This document shows, piece by piece, positions 54,939-64,000 of a stretch of 64,000 nucleotides of DNA. The notes below the pieces were generated by a model. That model ran no database searches. It saw only the letters and a program-made list of their open reading frames with translations, and had not been told where the DNA came from. The position numbers and the translations under genes are program-made. Source of the DNA: Oceaniglobus ichthyenteri. GTDB lineage: Bacteria; Pseudomonadota; Alphaproteobacteria; Rhodobacterales; Rhodobacteraceae. The DNA lies in NCBI RefSeq assembly GCF_003057885.1, contig NZ_QAGK01000007.1, positions 62,001 to 126,000 on the forward strand, given 5' to 3'. The first letter of the stretch is position 1. Every line of letters starts with the position of its first letter.

Positions 54939-56111
54939 CTACAATGGAAGGTAAGTCACGACATCCCCTGCGGTGCAGGGCGCGGCGTTGACCGGGCGCA
55001 GGATCAAGACGTTGGCCTGGGCCAACACACCGGTCAGCGCGCTGTCCTGGCGCGATGCGGGATATAACAAACCGTCTTTCAGCGTTGCGCGCATGTAGTG
55101 TTCGCGCGCCCCGTTCGCGGGCAGATCGCTGGCCAGGGCTGCTGTGCTGCGCGGGGCCGGTTGGGGGGCTAACCCCATCATCGCGCGCAGGGCAGGCAAC
55201 AAAAAGATATGCGCGCAAACCATTGCCGAAACAGGATTTCCTGGCAGGCCCAGCATCGGGATGTCGTTGATTTTTCCGGCCATTAAGGGTTTGCCGGGAC
55301 GCATCGCGATTTTATAGAACGCGCGTTTCATACCCAGATCTTCGGCGACCTGCCCAACCAGATCGTGATCGCCTACCGATGCGCCGCCAATGGTCACCAC
55401 CAGATCGGCATCGCAGGCCATGGCAAACGCGGTGGTCAAGGCCGCGCGGTTGTCGCGCGCGATTGGCAGAATGCGGGCGGTTGCGCCAATTGCCTCGATC
55501 ATCGCGGCAAGGCCAAAGGTGTTGGATGCGATGATCTGATCGTCGCGCGGGGCCTCACCCGGCATTACCAACTCGTCGCCCGTGGCGATCAATGCCACCA
55601 TCGGTTTGCGCACCACAATGGGTGTGGCGCAATTCATCGCGGCCAATAAAACCAGGTCGGACGCGGCAAGCGGGCGGCGGGGGAACCAGGTATCGCCTTT
55701 TGAAAAATCCGCCCCGGCAGGGCGAATATAGGCGGCCTGATCAAGTGTAGCACTCAACGTAATGGTATCGCCCTGCCGGATGGCATCCTCTTGAATGACA
55801 ATGCGATCTGCGCCGTCGGGCACGGGGGCGCCGGTGAAAATGCGAACGGCCTGTTTTGGACCAACCGTAAGCGCGCTGCCGTGTCCTGCGGCGGATTCTC
55901 CGATCACCTGAAAGGCCGCGCCGGGTGTAACATCACGGTTTTGAACGGCGTAACCATCCATTGCCGAGGCGGCAAAGGGTGGCTGATCGCGTGCTGCAAT
56001 GGCGGGTTCGGCCAAGACCCGGCCAGCGGCAACACGAAGGGCGATCGGTTCGCTGGGCAGCGGGCGCACCAGATCAAAGACCAGTGCGAGGGCCTGATCA
56101 ACCGTGATCAT
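54939..56111 (-). CDS. moeA: Molybdopterin molybdenumtransferase MoeA
   Basis: The protein has 390 residues. [27 protein letters not shown], the [11 protein letters not shown] block and [19 protein letters not shown] are family signatures. It inserts molybdate into adenylated molybdopterin. Its ATG overlaps the moaC stop by four bases, so trpC-moaC-moeA are read together. Confidence 0.97.
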   Translation of the reverse strand: MITVDQALALVFDLVRPLPSEPIALRVAAGRVLAEPAIAARDQPPFAASAMDGYAVQNRDVTPGAAFQVIGESAAGHGSALTVGPKQAVRIFTGAPVPDGADRIVIQEDAIRQGDTITLSATLDQAAYIRPAGADFSKGDTWFPRRPLAASDLVLLAAMNCATPIVVRKPMVALIATGDELVMPGEAPRDDQIIASNTFGLAAMIEAIGATARILPIARDNRAALTTAFAMACDADLVVTIGGASVGDHDLVGQVAEDLGMKRAFYKIAMRPGKPLMAGKINDIPMLGLPGNPVSAMVCAHIFLLPALRAMMGLAPQPAPRSTAALASDLPANGAREHYMRATLKDGLLYPASRQDSALTGVLAQANVLILRPVNAAPCTAGDVVTYLPL

Positions 56112-56578
56112 GCCTCAAACCGCCCGGATTTGCCGCCATCCTTCAGCGTGACCTTGACATCGCCAATCACCATGGTTTTTTCCACCGCTTTCACCATGTC
56201 ATACACGGTCAGGCAGGCGACAGAAACGGCAGTCAACGCCTCCATTTCGACGCCGGTTTGCCCGGTTGTTTTCACGCTTGCACTGACGCGGACGCCCGGC
56301 AAATCAGCATCGGGCGTCAGATCAAGAGTGACCGAGGTGATCGGCAGCGGATGGCAAAGCGGGATCAGATCGGCAGTTTTTTTCGCGCCCATGATGCCGG
56401 CGAGCCGCGCAACCCCCAAAACATCGCCTTTTTTCGCGCGCCCCTCGGTGATCAGGGCAAGGGTTTCTGCCGTCATTTTCAGATAACCGGTGGCAGTGGC
56501 AATGCGCGCGGTCGCGGCTTTGTCTGACACATCGACCATATGGGCATCGCCCTGTTCATTAAAATGAGTCAGGGGCAT
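56108..56578 (-). CDS. moaC: Cyclic pyranopterin monophosphate synthase MoaC
   Basis: The protein has 156 residues. [13 protein letters not shown] and [20 protein letters not shown] with [12 protein letters not shown] define MoaC. It forms cyclic pyranopterin monophosphate in molybdenum cofactor synthesis. It starts immediately after the trpC stop (adjacent codons), so is translationally coupled. Confidence 0.98.
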   Translation of the reverse strand: MPLTHFNEQGDAHMVDVSDKAATARIATATGYLKMTAETLALITEGRAKKGDVLGVARLAGIMGAKKTADLIPLCHPLPITSVTLDLTPDADLPGVRVSASVKTTGQTGVEMEALTAVSVACLTVYDMVKAVEKTMVIGDVKVTLKDGGKSGRFEA

Positions 56579-57382
56579 TTATTGCATTCCAGTCAGCGGT
56601 TTGGCCAAAATGGTGCGGGTGGCGGCGGTGACATCATCCTGCCGCATCAGGGATTCACCGATCAGAAAACAGCGCGCGCCATAGCGGGCCAGATCGGCCA
56701 GATCATCGGCGGTGCTAAGCCCTGATTCGGCCACGATGGTGCGTTCGGGTTCGACGAGGCGGGCCAAATGGCGGGTCGTGTCGAGGGTGACATCGAATGT
56801 CTTGAGATTGCGATTGTTTATACCCATCAGCGGCGATTTGAGGGCGCTCGCGCGTTCCAATTCGGGTTCGTCGTGAACCTCGATCAAAACATCCATGCCC
56901 CAATCAAATGCCGCTGCTTCCAATTCAAGGGCCTGATCGTCTGAAACGCTGGCCATGATGATCAGGATGCAATCCGCGCCCAAGGCCCGCGCTTCGGCCA
57001 CCTGATAGGTGTCGTACATGAAATCCTTGCGCAGGGCGGGAAGGGCGGTTGCCTCGCGCGCGGCGGTCAAAAATTCATCGGCCCCTTGGAAGGATGGCGT
57101 GTCGGTCAGAACTGAAAGGCATGTCGCACCACCCGCCTCATACGCTTTGGCCAAAGCCTCGGGGTCAAAATCGGCGCGGATCAACCCTTTGGAGGGGCTG
57201 GCCTTTTTGATCTCGGCGATCAGGCCGTATCCTTCGCGCGCGGCGTTCTGCAGAGCAGTGGCAAAGCCGCGCGGTGGGCTGGCGCTGCGCGCGGCGGCCT
57301 CAATCTCGGCCAGGGGGCGCGCGGTTTTGCGCGCGGCGATCTCTTCCAACTTATAGGCTTTGATGCGGTCAAGAACGGTCAT
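56579..57382 (-). CDS. trpC: Indole-3-glycerol phosphate synthase
   Basis: The protein has 267 residues from the ATG at 57382. [57 protein letters not shown] and [12 protein letters not shown] are TIM-barrel IGPS motifs. It makes indoleglycerol phosphate in tryptophan synthesis. Linkage to moaC-moeA is a conserved rhodobacterial gene order. Confidence 0.97.
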   Translation of the reverse strand: MTVLDRIKAYKLEEIAARKTARPLAEIEAAARSASPPRGFATALQNAAREGYGLIAEIKKASPSKGLIRADFDPEALAKAYEAGGATCLSVLTDTPSFQGADEFLTAAREATALPALRKDFMYDTYQVAEARALGADCILIIMASVSDDQALELEAAAFDWGMDVLIEVHDEPELERASALKSPLMGINNRNLKTFDVTLDTTRHLARLVEPERTIVAESGLSTADDLADLARYGARCFLIGESLMRQDDVTAATRTILAKPLTGMQ

Positions 57383-57408
57383 CGGTTTGCTTTCGTTGGG
57401 GCCGGGGC

Positions 57409-57463
57409 GGGGGGCGTTGCCCCCCGGCTGCGCCTCCCCCCAGGATATTTGAGGCAAGAAAAA
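57409..57463 (+). repeat. Dispersed GGATATTT/GCAAGAAAAA repeat, copy C
   Basis: Hairpin GGGGGGC-GTT-GCCCCCC (57409-57425), then CAGGATATTTGAGGCAAGAA and further A residues, in the tyrS-trpC gap. Same layout as the copies at 13726 and 24520. Confidence 0.8.
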
Positions 57464-58717
57464 TCAGGACGCCAGAGTGACAAGGGCGTGGCGTTTTTTT
57501 CCGGCGCTGAGTTTTATCGGGTTTTCCAAGGCCTTGGCATCCAGCATCAGGCCCGCATCGGTAAGCGGCGCATCGTCAATCCGTGCGCCGTTTTCTGCGA
57601 TCAGGCGTTTCGCCTCTTTGCCGGTTTTGGCAAGACCCGCGCGCACGATGACCTGAACGATTGAAATGCCATCGCTGATGTCGGCCCGCGTCAGCGCAAG
57701 GGTGGGCAGATCATCGCCCACGCCGCCCTTTTCAAACACTTCGCGCGCCGTTGCTTCGGCGGCTTTTGCAGCGTCGGCGCCGTGGCACAGAGTTGTGACT
57801 TCGTTGGCCAGAATGATCTTGGCGGCGTTGATTTCCGACCCTTCCAGCGCGCCCAGACGATCGCATTCATCGACTGGCAGTTCGGTAAACAGTTTGGCAA
57901 AGCGGCCCACATCGGCGTCGGTGGTGTTGCGCCAGAATTGCCAGAACTCATACGGGGACAGCATATCGGCGTTCAGCCAGATTGCGCCGCCTTGGGATTT
58001 GCCCATCTTGCGCCCGTCGCTGGTGGTCAGAAGGGGCGAGGTCAGGCCAAAGATCTGATGGTCAAGCACGCGGCGGGTCAGGTCGATCCCGTTGACGATA
58101 TTGCCCCACTGATCCGAGCCACCCATCTGCAATACGCAGTCATAGCGCCGGTTCAGTTCAAGAAAATCATAGGCCTGCAGGATCATGTAGTTGAATTCAA
58201 GGAAAGACAGCGATTGTTCGCGGTCGAGCCGGGATTTCACCGATTCAAAGGCCAGCATCCGGTTAACCGAAAAATGCCGCCCGATGTCGCGCAGAAAATC
58301 TAGGTAATTCAACCCGTCCAGCCATTCGGCATTGTTCAGCATCAGCGCATCGGTCGCGCCGTCGCCATAGGTCAGGTATTTCGCGAATACCTGTTGCATC
58401 CCGTCGATATTTTCCTGAATTTGCTCTGGCCCAAGCAGGGGGCGTTCGTCGGCGCGAAAGCTGGGATCGCCCACTTTGGTGGTGCCACCGCCCATCAGCG
58501 TGATCGGCTTGTGCCCGGTTTTCTGCAGCCAGCGCAGCATCATGATGTTCAACAAATGCCCCACATGCAGCGATTTCGCCGTTGCATCATAGCCGATATA
58601 GGCCGGCACACCGGGTTTCAGCAACGCGTCATCCAGCGATTGGAAGTCGGTGCAATCGGCCAGAAAGCCGCGCGTGGACATAACATTCAGGAAGTCGGAT
58701 TTTGGGTGGTAGGTCAT
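57464..58717 (-). CDS. tyrS: Tyrosine-tRNA ligase
   Basis: The protein has 417 residues from the ATG at 58717. HIGH motif [40 protein letters not shown] and KMSKS-type [15 protein letters not shown] are present. The C-terminal S4 RNA-binding domain ([20 protein letters not shown]) is complete. An ATG five codons upstream (58732) is an alternative start. It is divergent from anmK. Confidence 0.97.
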   Translation of the reverse strand: MTYHPKSDFLNVMSTRGFLADCTDFQSLDDALLKPGVPAYIGYDATAKSLHVGHLLNIMMLRWLQKTGHKPITLMGGGTTKVGDPSFRADERPLLGPEQIQENIDGMQQVFAKYLTYGDGATDALMLNNAEWLDGLNYLDFLRDIGRHFSVNRMLAFESVKSRLDREQSLSFLEFNYMILQAYDFLELNRRYDCVLQMGGSDQWGNIVNGIDLTRRVLDHQIFGLTSPLLTTSDGRKMGKSQGGAIWLNADMLSPYEFWQFWRNTTDADVGRFAKLFTELPVDECDRLGALEGSEINAAKIILANEVTTLCHGADAAKAAEATAREVFEKGGVGDDLPTLALTRADISDGISIVQVIVRAGLAKTGKEAKRLIAENGARIDDAPLTDAGLMLDAKALENPIKLSAGKKRHALVTLAS

Positions 58718-58781
58718 GGCAGGTTCGTCCATCTTGGCGGTTAGGCGTGGGTATATCCGCGCCAGTCAAAAAGGGAAAGCC

Positions 58782-59888
58782 ATGAAGGGCAAAGGGCCGA
58801 TCTGGGCGCTTGGGGCGATGTCGGGCACATCACTCGATGGGGTTGATGCCGCGATGGTACTTAGCGATGGGCATGAGATATTCGAATTTGGCGAAACGGC
58901 TTACCGCGCGTACACAGCCGAGGAACGCGCCGTTTTGCAGGCCGCATTGGGCACATGGGAGGGCGCGGCAGAGGCCACCGAAATTATTGAAACGGCCCAT
59001 GCCGAGGTTCTGGCGCGGTTTTGCGGTGCCGAACTGATCGGATTTCACGGTCAGACCCTGGCCCATGACCCGCGCGGGCGCGGCACGCGCCAGGTGGGTG
59101 ATGGTGCGGCTTTGGCCTGCCATCTTGGCGTGCCCGTCGTGTGGGATTTTCGCAGTGCCGATGTAGAGATGGGCGGCGAGGGCGCGCCGCTGGCGCCATT
59201 CTTTCACTTTGCCTGTGCGAAATGGTTTGGTGCCACCGCCCCCGTGGCGTTTTTGAACCTGGGCGGTGTGGGCAATATTACCTGGGTTGATCCGGCGTTT
59301 GAAAAGCCCGAAACGCCCGGCGCATGCCTTGCCTTTGATACCGGACCGGCCAACGCACCATTGAACGATTTCCTGTCCCGCCGGCGAGGCGTGGCGTTTG
59401 ACGAGGGCGGCACGCTCGCGGCCCAGGGAGCCCCGGATGAGGATATCCTGTCGCGGCTGTTGGGGCAGGGGTATTTCGCCCGGATGCCGCCCAAATCACT
59501 TGACCGCGACGATTTCGCCTGGCTTGCCGAGGCGGTTCGCGGGCTGAGCGATGCCGACGGGGCGGCAACACTGACCGCCTGTGCCGCGGTCAGTGTTGCC
59601 GCCGCGATGGAGCATTTGCCCCAAAACCCGGCGCGTTTGTTGGTGACCGGCGGCGGGCGGCACAATCCGGTGATGATGCAGATGATCGCGGGTGCCGTGG
59701 ATTGCGCCGTTGATCCGGTGGAAACGGTTGGCCTGAACGGTGATATGTTAGAGGCTCAGGCGTTTGGCCATCTGGCGGTGCGCGTGGCGCGGGGGCTGCC
59801 CACATCCGGCCCGTCAACCACCGGCGTGGCGGCGGCAATCGGGGGCGGCGTGGTCAGCCGACCCGAGGGCGATCATGTGCCGCGGTAG
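58782..59888 (+). CDS. anmK: Anhydro-N-acetylmuramic acid kinase
   Basis: The protein has 368 residues from the ATG at 58782 (AAAGGG upstream). [42 protein letters not shown] and [14 protein letters not shown] are diagnostic. It phosphorylates and opens 1,6-anhydroMurNAc during peptidoglycan recycling. The 3' end overlaps gpt by 16 bases (convergent). Confidence 0.97.
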   Translation: MKGKGPIWALGAMSGTSLDGVDAAMVLSDGHEIFEFGETAYRAYTAEERAVLQAALGTWEGAAEATEIIETAHAEVLARFCGAELIGFHGQTLAHDPRGRGTRQVGDGAALACHLGVPVVWDFRSADVEMGGEGAPLAPFFHFACAKWFGATAPVAFLNLGGVGNITWVDPAFEKPETPGACLAFDTGPANAPLNDFLSRRRGVAFDEGGTLAAQGAPDEDILSRLLGQGYFARMPPKSLDRDDFAWLAEAVRGLSDADGAATLTACAAVSVAAAMEHLPQNPARLLVTGGGRHNPVMMQMIAGAVDCAVDPVETVGLNGDMLEAQAFGHLAVRVARGLPTSGPSTTGVAAAIGGGVVSRPEGDHVPR

Positions 59889-60385
59889 GGTTCAACGTAT
59901 TGCAGGGCCATGTCCCATGGGAAGAAAATCCAGGTGTCCTGGCTGACTTCGGTGATGAACGTATCGACCATGGGGCGGCCTTTGGGTTTGGCATAGACCG
60001 TTGCAAAATGCGCCTTGGGATACAGGGCGCGAACCAATTCCAGGGTGCGGCCCGAATCCACCAGATCGTCAACGATCAGAATGCCGGTGCCATCGCCCAT
60101 CATTTCGTGATCCGGCGATTTCAAAACGCGGGCTTCGGATTGCAACTGATGATCATATGATTTCACGCTGATCGTATCGACGGTGCGGATGTCCAATTCG
60201 CGCGCCACGATCATTGCCGGGGCCATGCCGCCACGGGTAATTGCCACCACTGCCCGCCATGCGCCGTCATCGGGGCCATGCCCATCAATGCGCCAGGCAA
60301 GGGCGCGACTGTCGCGGTGGATCTGATCCCACGAAATGTGGAAGCCTTTTTCATGGGGCAGGCGGCTTTCGTCTTTGGTGCTCAT
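59873..60385 (-). CDS. gpt: Xanthine phosphoribosyltransferase
   Basis: The protein has 170 residues. The PRPP-binding loop is [17 protein letters not shown], with [20 protein letters not shown] before it, in the XGPRT order. It salvages xanthine/guanine to nucleotides. It is convergent with anmK. Confidence 0.95.
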   Translation of the reverse strand: MSTKDESRLPHEKGFHISWDQIHRDSRALAWRIDGHGPDDGAWRAVVAITRGGMAPAMIVARELDIRTVDTISVKSYDHQLQSEARVLKSPDHEMMGDGTGILIVDDLVDSGRTLELVRALYPKAHFATVYAKPKGRPMVDTFITEVSQDTWIFFPWDMALQYVEPYRGT

Positions 60386-60578
60386 GGGGGGCCCTTACGC
60401 TGCTGAATGATGGGGTTGTAACGGGCGATGGCCGATTGGGAAAGGGCGTATGCGATGACCTGGGCGGTGAATATGCGTGTCGGCCAATAGGGCGGCAAAG
60501 ACAATGAATTGGCCGCAGACATGGAAGATTAACCCTTTCGACACTATATGTGTATCAAACAGCGAAAAGGGATGTGCC

Positions 60579-60707
60579 ATGATCGGTTCAGGATTAGACA
60601 GCGTTTTACTGGCGGCCTTTGTTGGGGTGGCGACAGGGGGTGCGATATTCGCATCAACCCTGACACGGCGCATTCGGGTGCCGATTGCCGACGAGCCACA
60701 GCGTTAA
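60579..60707 (+). CDS. 42-residue membrane peptide
   Basis: The ORF has AGGG seven bases before its ATG and its own downstream hairpin. The sequence has one membrane helix (LDSVLLAAFVGVATGGAIFA) followed by a basic stretch (STLTRRIRVPI) and a short acidic tail. A longer in-frame start at 60477 lacks a ribosome site. No family recognised. Confidence 0.6.
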   Translation: MIGSGLDSVLLAAFVGVATGGAIFASTLTRRIRVPIADEPQR

Positions 60708-60710
60708 ACC

Positions 60711-60741
60711 GTGTGAACCGCGTTGAAAAAGCGGTTCACAC
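60711..60741. terminator. Bidirectional hairpin between the small ORF and fabI
   Basis: Perfect 11-base stem GTGTGAACCGC / GCGGTTCACAC with a nine-base loop, between convergent genes. Confidence 0.75.
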
Positions 60742-60760
60742 AGTACTGTCGCGCTTGGCG

Positions 60761-61567
60761 TTAGCCTTTGGTCATGTCGGGCGCGTCAACCGCTTTCATA
60801 CCCACCACGTGATAGCCTGCATCAACATGCAGGTTTTCGCCGGTCGTGCCGGACCCAAGGTCAGACAACAGGTAAAGCGCGGCTTTGCCGACCTCTTCTT
60901 GGGTGACATTGCGGCGCAGCGGCGAATTATACTCGTTCCACTTCATGATATAGCGGAAATCGCCGATGCCGCTGGCGGCCAGGGTTTTGATTGGCCCGGC
61001 GGAAATCGCATTGACGCGAATTCCGTCTTTTCCCAGATCCTCGGCCAGGTATTTCACCGATGCCTCAAGCGCGGCCTTGGCGACGCCCATGACGTTATAA
61101 TGCGGCATGACTTTTTCAGCGCCGTAATAGGTGAGGGTGAGCGCACTGGCGCCCGGGCCCATCAGTTTTTCGGCGCGTTGCATCACGGCGGTGAAGGAAT
61201 AGACCGAAATATCCATCGACATGCGAAAGTTTTCGCGGCTGGTGTCAACATACCGGCCGCGCAATTCGTTCTTGTCGGAAAAACCGATGGCGTGAACGAC
61301 AAAATCCAATCCACCCCAGCGTTGTTTGATTTCTGCAAACAGCGCATCCAGTGATGCCGCATCGCCCACGTCGCAGGGCACCAGAAAATCGCTACCTACG
61401 GATTCGGCCAAGGGGCCGACACGTTTTTTCAACGCATCCCCTTGATAGGAAAAGCACATATCGGCGCCCGCCTCGCCCAGCGCCTTGGCAATGCCCCAGG
61501 CGATGGATTTATCATTGGCCAACCCCATGATCAGGCCGCGCTTTCCCTTCATCAATTCACTTGTCAT
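60761..61567 (-). CDS. fabI: Enoyl-[acyl-carrier-protein] reductase (NADH)
   Basis: The protein has 268 residues. The N-terminus [20 protein letters not shown] is the FabI variant Rossmann motif, and the catalytic pair is YNVMGVAK (Y-x6-K). It performs the last reduction of each fatty-acid elongation cycle. It is divergent from pdxH, with a palindrome between. Confidence 0.97.
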   Translation of the reverse strand: MTSELMKGKRGLIMGLANDKSIAWGIAKALGEAGADMCFSYQGDALKKRVGPLAESVGSDFLVPCDVGDAASLDALFAEIKQRWGGLDFVVHAIGFSDKNELRGRYVDTSRENFRMSMDISVYSFTAVMQRAEKLMGPGASALTLTYYGAEKVMPHYNVMGVAKAALEASVKYLAEDLGKDGIRVNAISAGPIKTLAASGIGDFRYIMKWNEYNSPLRRNVTQEEVGKAALYLLSDLGSGTTGENLHVDAGYHVVGMKAVDAPDMTKG

Positions 61568-61595
61568 CGAATTTGCCCCTTAGCCGACCTTACAT

Positions 61596-61614
61596 TGACC
61601 GTTGGTTTAGGTCA
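61596..61614. promoter_or_regulatory. TGACC-N9-GGTCA palindrome between fabI and pdxH
   Basis: TGACC (61596-61600) and GGTCA (61610-61614) are spaced by nine bases, 29 bases above the fabI start; pairing extends outward with one mismatch. A possible operator for one or both genes; the regulator is unknown. Confidence 0.45.
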
Positions 61615-61659
61615 TTGTTACCCTACCAGCAAGCGGCACGACCGACAGGAGAGCACCCG

Positions 61660-62256
61660 ATGAGCAGTATTTTTGGCCAAGACGATCCCTTTGCCCTGAC
61701 GCGCGATTGGATGGCTGAAGCCGCGCCAAAAGAACTTGCCGATCCAAATGCCATATCCCTGGCAACGGTGGATTCCGACGGCATGCCCAACGTCCGGGTT
61801 GTGCTGTTGAAAGAGATCGAAGACGACGCCTTTGTTTTTTATACCAATTACGAGGGCAAAAAGGGTCAGGAACTGATCGCATCGGGCAAGGCGGCGTTCG
61901 TGCTGCATTGGAAATCAATCGCCCGTCAGGTGCGGGTGCGCGGGCTGGTCGAAAAGGAAGACGGCCCAATCGCCGACGCCTATTACAACAGCCGCGCGTT
62001 GGACAGCCGTTTGGGCGCCTGGGCCTCGAAACAATCCAGACCGTTGAAAAACCGTGCCGCGCTGATGGCCGAAGTGGCAGCCGCAGGTGTGCGGTTTGGC
62101 ACAACCCCGCCCCGCCCGCCATTCTGGGGCGGCTTTCGGATCAAACCACTTGAGGTTGAATTTTGGGCCGATGGCGCATTCCGCTTGCATGATCGCGAAC
62201 GCTGGCTACGTTCGGCGCTGGATCAGGAGTGGCAAAGAACCCGCCTTTATCCTTGA
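61660..62256 (+). CDS. pdxH: Pyridoxamine 5'-phosphate oxidase
   Basis: The protein has 198 residues from the ATG at 61660 (ACAGGAGAG upstream). [30 protein letters not shown] and the C-terminal [14 protein letters not shown] are family blocks. FMN enzyme making pyridoxal phosphate. Confidence 0.96.
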   Translation: MSSIFGQDDPFALTRDWMAEAAPKELADPNAISLATVDSDGMPNVRVVLLKEIEDDAFVFYTNYEGKKGQELIASGKAAFVLHWKSIARQVRVRGLVEKEDGPIADAYYNSRALDSRLGAWASKQSRPLKNRAALMAEVAAAGVRFGTTPPRPPFWGGFRIKPLEVEFWADGAFRLHDRERWLRSALDQEWQRTRLYP

Positions 62257-62343
62257 TCTGTGTTGGTTTCCCGGGTCACTTTGGTCTGGTATAGTTTTGT
62301 AAGGTGTGGCCGCGTCTTGTTTTTGCGGGAAAGTCTGCCCCGC

Positions 62344-62922
62344 GTGGCGGTATGTGAATTGGCCGAACCGGTCGCAAACGCGAGACCTGAAGTGCAAAAC
62401 GACGGTGAACAGATAGCCGTGGAAGGCCACGTCAAATGGTTCGATCCCGGCAAGGGGTTTGGATTTGTCGTGTCTGCGGCGGTCAGCACCGATATCTTGT
62501 TGCATGCAAATGTGTTGCGCAATTTTGGCCAGAGTTCGGTTCTGGATGGGGCGGCGATTCGACTGACCGTTCAAATCACCACCCGCGGTGCGCAGGCTGT
62601 TGAAATACTGTCCATTGTCGCACCGGATCTTTCCCAATCCTCAGACCGCTTGCCAGAGGACATGCCATTTGACACCGAATTGATCGGTGGCCCGCTTGCG
62701 CCCGCGCGTGTCAAATGGTTTGACCGGGGCAAAGGGTTTGGCTTTGCCAATGTTTTCGGCAATTCGGACGACGTATTCATCCATGTCGAGGTATTGCGCC
62801 GCTCGGGTTTGGCCGATTTGCAACCGGGCGAAGCGGTGGGCCTGCGCGTGGCAGATGGCAAGCGCGGCAAACTGGCAACAGAGGTGACATCATGGGAATC
62901 AGCATCGGAAAATTCGGACTAG
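62344..62922 (+). CDS. Double cold-shock-domain protein
   Basis: About 192 residues with two CSDs: VKWFDPGKGFGFVVSAA...DILLHANVL near residues 27-80 and VKWFDRGKGFGFANVF...DVFIHVEVL near 121-180. This tandem form is typical of alphaproteobacteria. The start is uncertain (GTG 62344 or GTG 62392; no strong ribosome site). It overlaps the DUF192 gene by 31 bases. Confidence 0.88.
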   Translation: MAVCELAEPVANARPEVQNDGEQIAVEGHVKWFDPGKGFGFVVSAAVSTDILLHANVLRNFGQSSVLDGAAIRLTVQITTRGAQAVEILSIVAPDLSQSSDRLPEDMPFDTELIGGPLAPARVKWFDRGKGFGFANVFGNSDDVFIHVEVLRRSGLADLQPGEAVGLRVADGKRGKLATEVTSWESASENSD

Positions 62923-63377
62923 CGGTTCTTTTCGTCGCGGCCCTTCCGGGGATCGTCAGCGCGGCTTGCACCCCGACGGTGGCGGATTTGCGCGGCGATT
63001 GGGGCCAGGCCCGGTTCACCGTTGAATTGGCCGATGATGCCAGTGAGCGGGCGGTCGGGCTGATGAACCGGCCGCAAATGGCCAAAAGCCGGGGCATGTT
63101 ATTTGTTTATGAACGGCCTCAGGCTGCGTCATTCTGGATGCGCAACACGCTGATTCCGCTTGATATGATCTTCATGGATGAAACCGGTACCGTCACCCGT
63201 ATTCATGAAAACGCGGTTCCTTTGGATGAAACCCCGATCCCTGGTGGAACGTCGGTTAAATTGGTGCTGGAAATCAACGGCGGGCTGTCCCGCGTCTTTG
63301 GCATCACCGTGGGCAGCACCCTGCGCCACCCTTCGGTTGCACAAAATCGCGCGGCGTGGCCCTGTTCGCCACCTTAG
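62892..63377 (+). CDS. Exported DUF192 protein
   Basis: The protein has 161 residues with a signal peptide (GLAVLFVAALPGIVSA). The DUF192 domain has RAVGLMNRPQMAKSRGMLFVY and FWMRNTLIPLDMIFMDE. Function unknown; usually periplasmic. Its start lies inside the cold-shock gene. Confidence 0.92.
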   Translation: MGISIGKFGLAVLFVAALPGIVSAACTPTVADLRGDWGQARFTVELADDASERAVGLMNRPQMAKSRGMLFVYERPQAASFWMRNTLIPLDMIFMDETGTVTRIHENAVPLDETPIPGGTSVKLVLEINGGLSRVFGITVGSTLRHPSVAQNRAAWPCSPP

Positions 63378-63417
63378 TGCTTTACGCCCGCGTTTCAGCC
63401 CGCTATGAGGGCCATGT

Positions 63418-63494
63418 CGGGGCGTAGCGCAGCCTGGTAGCGCATCTGTTTTGGGAACAGAGGGTCGTAGGTTCGAATCCTATCGCCCCGACCA
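63418..63494 (+). tRNA. tRNA-Pro (anticodon UGG)
   Basis: 77-base cloverleaf with acceptor CGGGGCG / CGCCCCG, a D-arm with AGCCTGGTAGCGC, anticodon stem-loop TCTGT-TTTGGGA-ACAGA (UGG), T-loop GGTTCGAATCC and an encoded CCA end. Confidence 0.97.
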
Positions 63495-63820
63495 TTTACC
63501 ACCATCATTTATATTTAACGAACCGCTGATCGCCCTATGCGATTCGGCGGATTGTGCGGTTTTCGCCGCGGTTTGGGCGAAACTGCGCCGCGCGCTTGCG
63601 CACCCCTAGGGTTGTGAAAAATAGTTGTCTTGGGTCTGGCGCGGATGATCTCCACATCCCTGTTGCCGTCGCCATGTGCGTAACCCCGCTAAACCTGCTC
63701 GACTAAAAGGGAAATCCCGCAAAGGGCTGTGGCACAGCCTGTGGATAGTTTCGGGAGGAATCTAACGCCCCCCTGCGGCGACAGAATTTCGGGCAACGGT
63801 CAAGCCGTCAAAGCGCAAAA
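63495..63820. other. Region downstream of tRNA-Pro (no gene seen)
   Basis: No coding frame with support. It contains GGCTGTGGCACAGCC (63725-63739, a near-perfect palindrome) directly followed by TGTGGATAG, one base off the reverse complement of a DnaA box. No other box was seen. Confidence 0.4.
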
Positions 63821-64000
63821 TTATCGGTTGAGTCCGATGGCGAAATACGTCAGCTTGTACATGCCGCCGGGGACAACACCAGATATGGTGCAGGTTGAGC
63901 AAAGCGACATATCCAAGGTACGCCGGGTTTCCGGTGCTTCCCAGGGGCCAGAATGGCCCCTGTCGGAGACGTTTTGCGCGACCGCCCCCCATGAACGACC
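63821..64000 (-). CDS. Possible C-terminal fragment of an unrecognised protein, cut by window edge
   Basis: A stop-free minus-strand frame of 59 codons enters from the right edge and ends with MSLCSTCTISGVVPGG and YFAIGLNR. It overlaps an equally open plus-strand frame starting at ATG 63837 (MAKYVSLYMPPGTTPD). Third-position GC is about equal in both, so the true gene cannot be chosen from this window. No family recognised. Confidence 0.3.
   Translation of the reverse strand, partial: GRSWGAVAQNVSDRGHSGPWEAPETRRTLDMSLCSTCTISGVVPGGMYKLTYFAIGLNR

Noticed and set aside
63725-63748. Replication origin
   Set aside because: Only one imperfect DnaA-box-like site, no AT-rich unwinding region, no dnaA/repABC nearby.

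Overview
The window reads as chromosomal DNA of an alphaproteobacterium of the Rhodobacterales (Roseobacter/Rhodobacteraceae type). Grounds: high GC with strong GC3, the gene order trpC-moaC-moeA-lexA-comEC-gltX-gltA, an Fe-S type bacterial photolyase, two glutamyl-tRNA synthetase genes, a GTTC-N7-GTTC SOS operator at lexA, and a GH108 endolysin/holin pair like the one used for gene transfer agent release in this order. About 60 protein genes, one tRNA and a dense set of regulatory elements are supported. There is no insertion sequence, prophage head/tail cluster, CRISPR array or rRNA.

Layout. 1-2061: end of an ArsR-controlled permease unit, an Fe-S uracil-DNA glycosylase and an SseB-like protein. 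2071-8564: the rod-shape operon mreB-mreC-mreD-mrdA-rodA, with a hydroxypyruvate reductase-like gene coupled at its end (all minus strand). 8878-10681: leuA with a leucine-rich leader peptide (leuL), its promoter and an attenuator-like hairpin. 10764-15212: SDR-photolyase pair, a GFA protein and an exported 18-repeat MORN protein. 15386-22698: nadE, a Tat-exported MBL hydrolase, a zincin, a first gltX, a PhzF protein, a MATE exporter and a GGCT-like protein. 22964-27486: glycine cleavage genes gcvT-gcvH-gcvP, interrupted by a long palindromic repeat. 27490-34795: DUF2254 protein; a translationally coupled trio (SGNH-like protein, lectin-like protein, RTX-tagged sulfatase); ExoD; an orphan ParA. 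34838-37963: two tandem cold-shock genes and purL. 38264-42745: LysR regulator divergent from a fused indolepyruvate ferredoxin oxidoreductase. 42902-48316: murI and ccmE, then a lysis cassette (GH108 endolysin, holin, XhlA-like protein), then ccmF-ccmH. 48386-58717: enoyl-CoA hydratase, gltA, second gltX, comEC, lexA, moeA-moaC-trpC, tyrS. 58782-64000: anmK, gpt, a 42-residue membrane peptide, fabI/pdxH with a shared palindrome, a double cold-shock protein, a DUF192 protein, tRNA-Pro(UGG) and an unresolved end.

How the genes work together. The mre/mrd/rod genes build the elongasome, and murI and anmK feed or recycle peptidoglycan. gcvTHP supplies one-carbon units, which purL's pathway uses. 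lexA lies beside comEC, and the photolyase and UDG, both with Fe-S cysteine sets, add DNA repair. The lysis cassette inside the cytochrome c maturation genes would fit GTA-style release, although no GTA structural genes are present. The least explained unit is the sulfatase-RTX trio at 28900-33297. The most informative regulatory finds are the near-leaderless leuL, the triple-GTTC lexA operator, the ArsR palindrome over a TATAAT box, and a recurring GGATATTT/GCAAGAAAAA repeat at gene ends.
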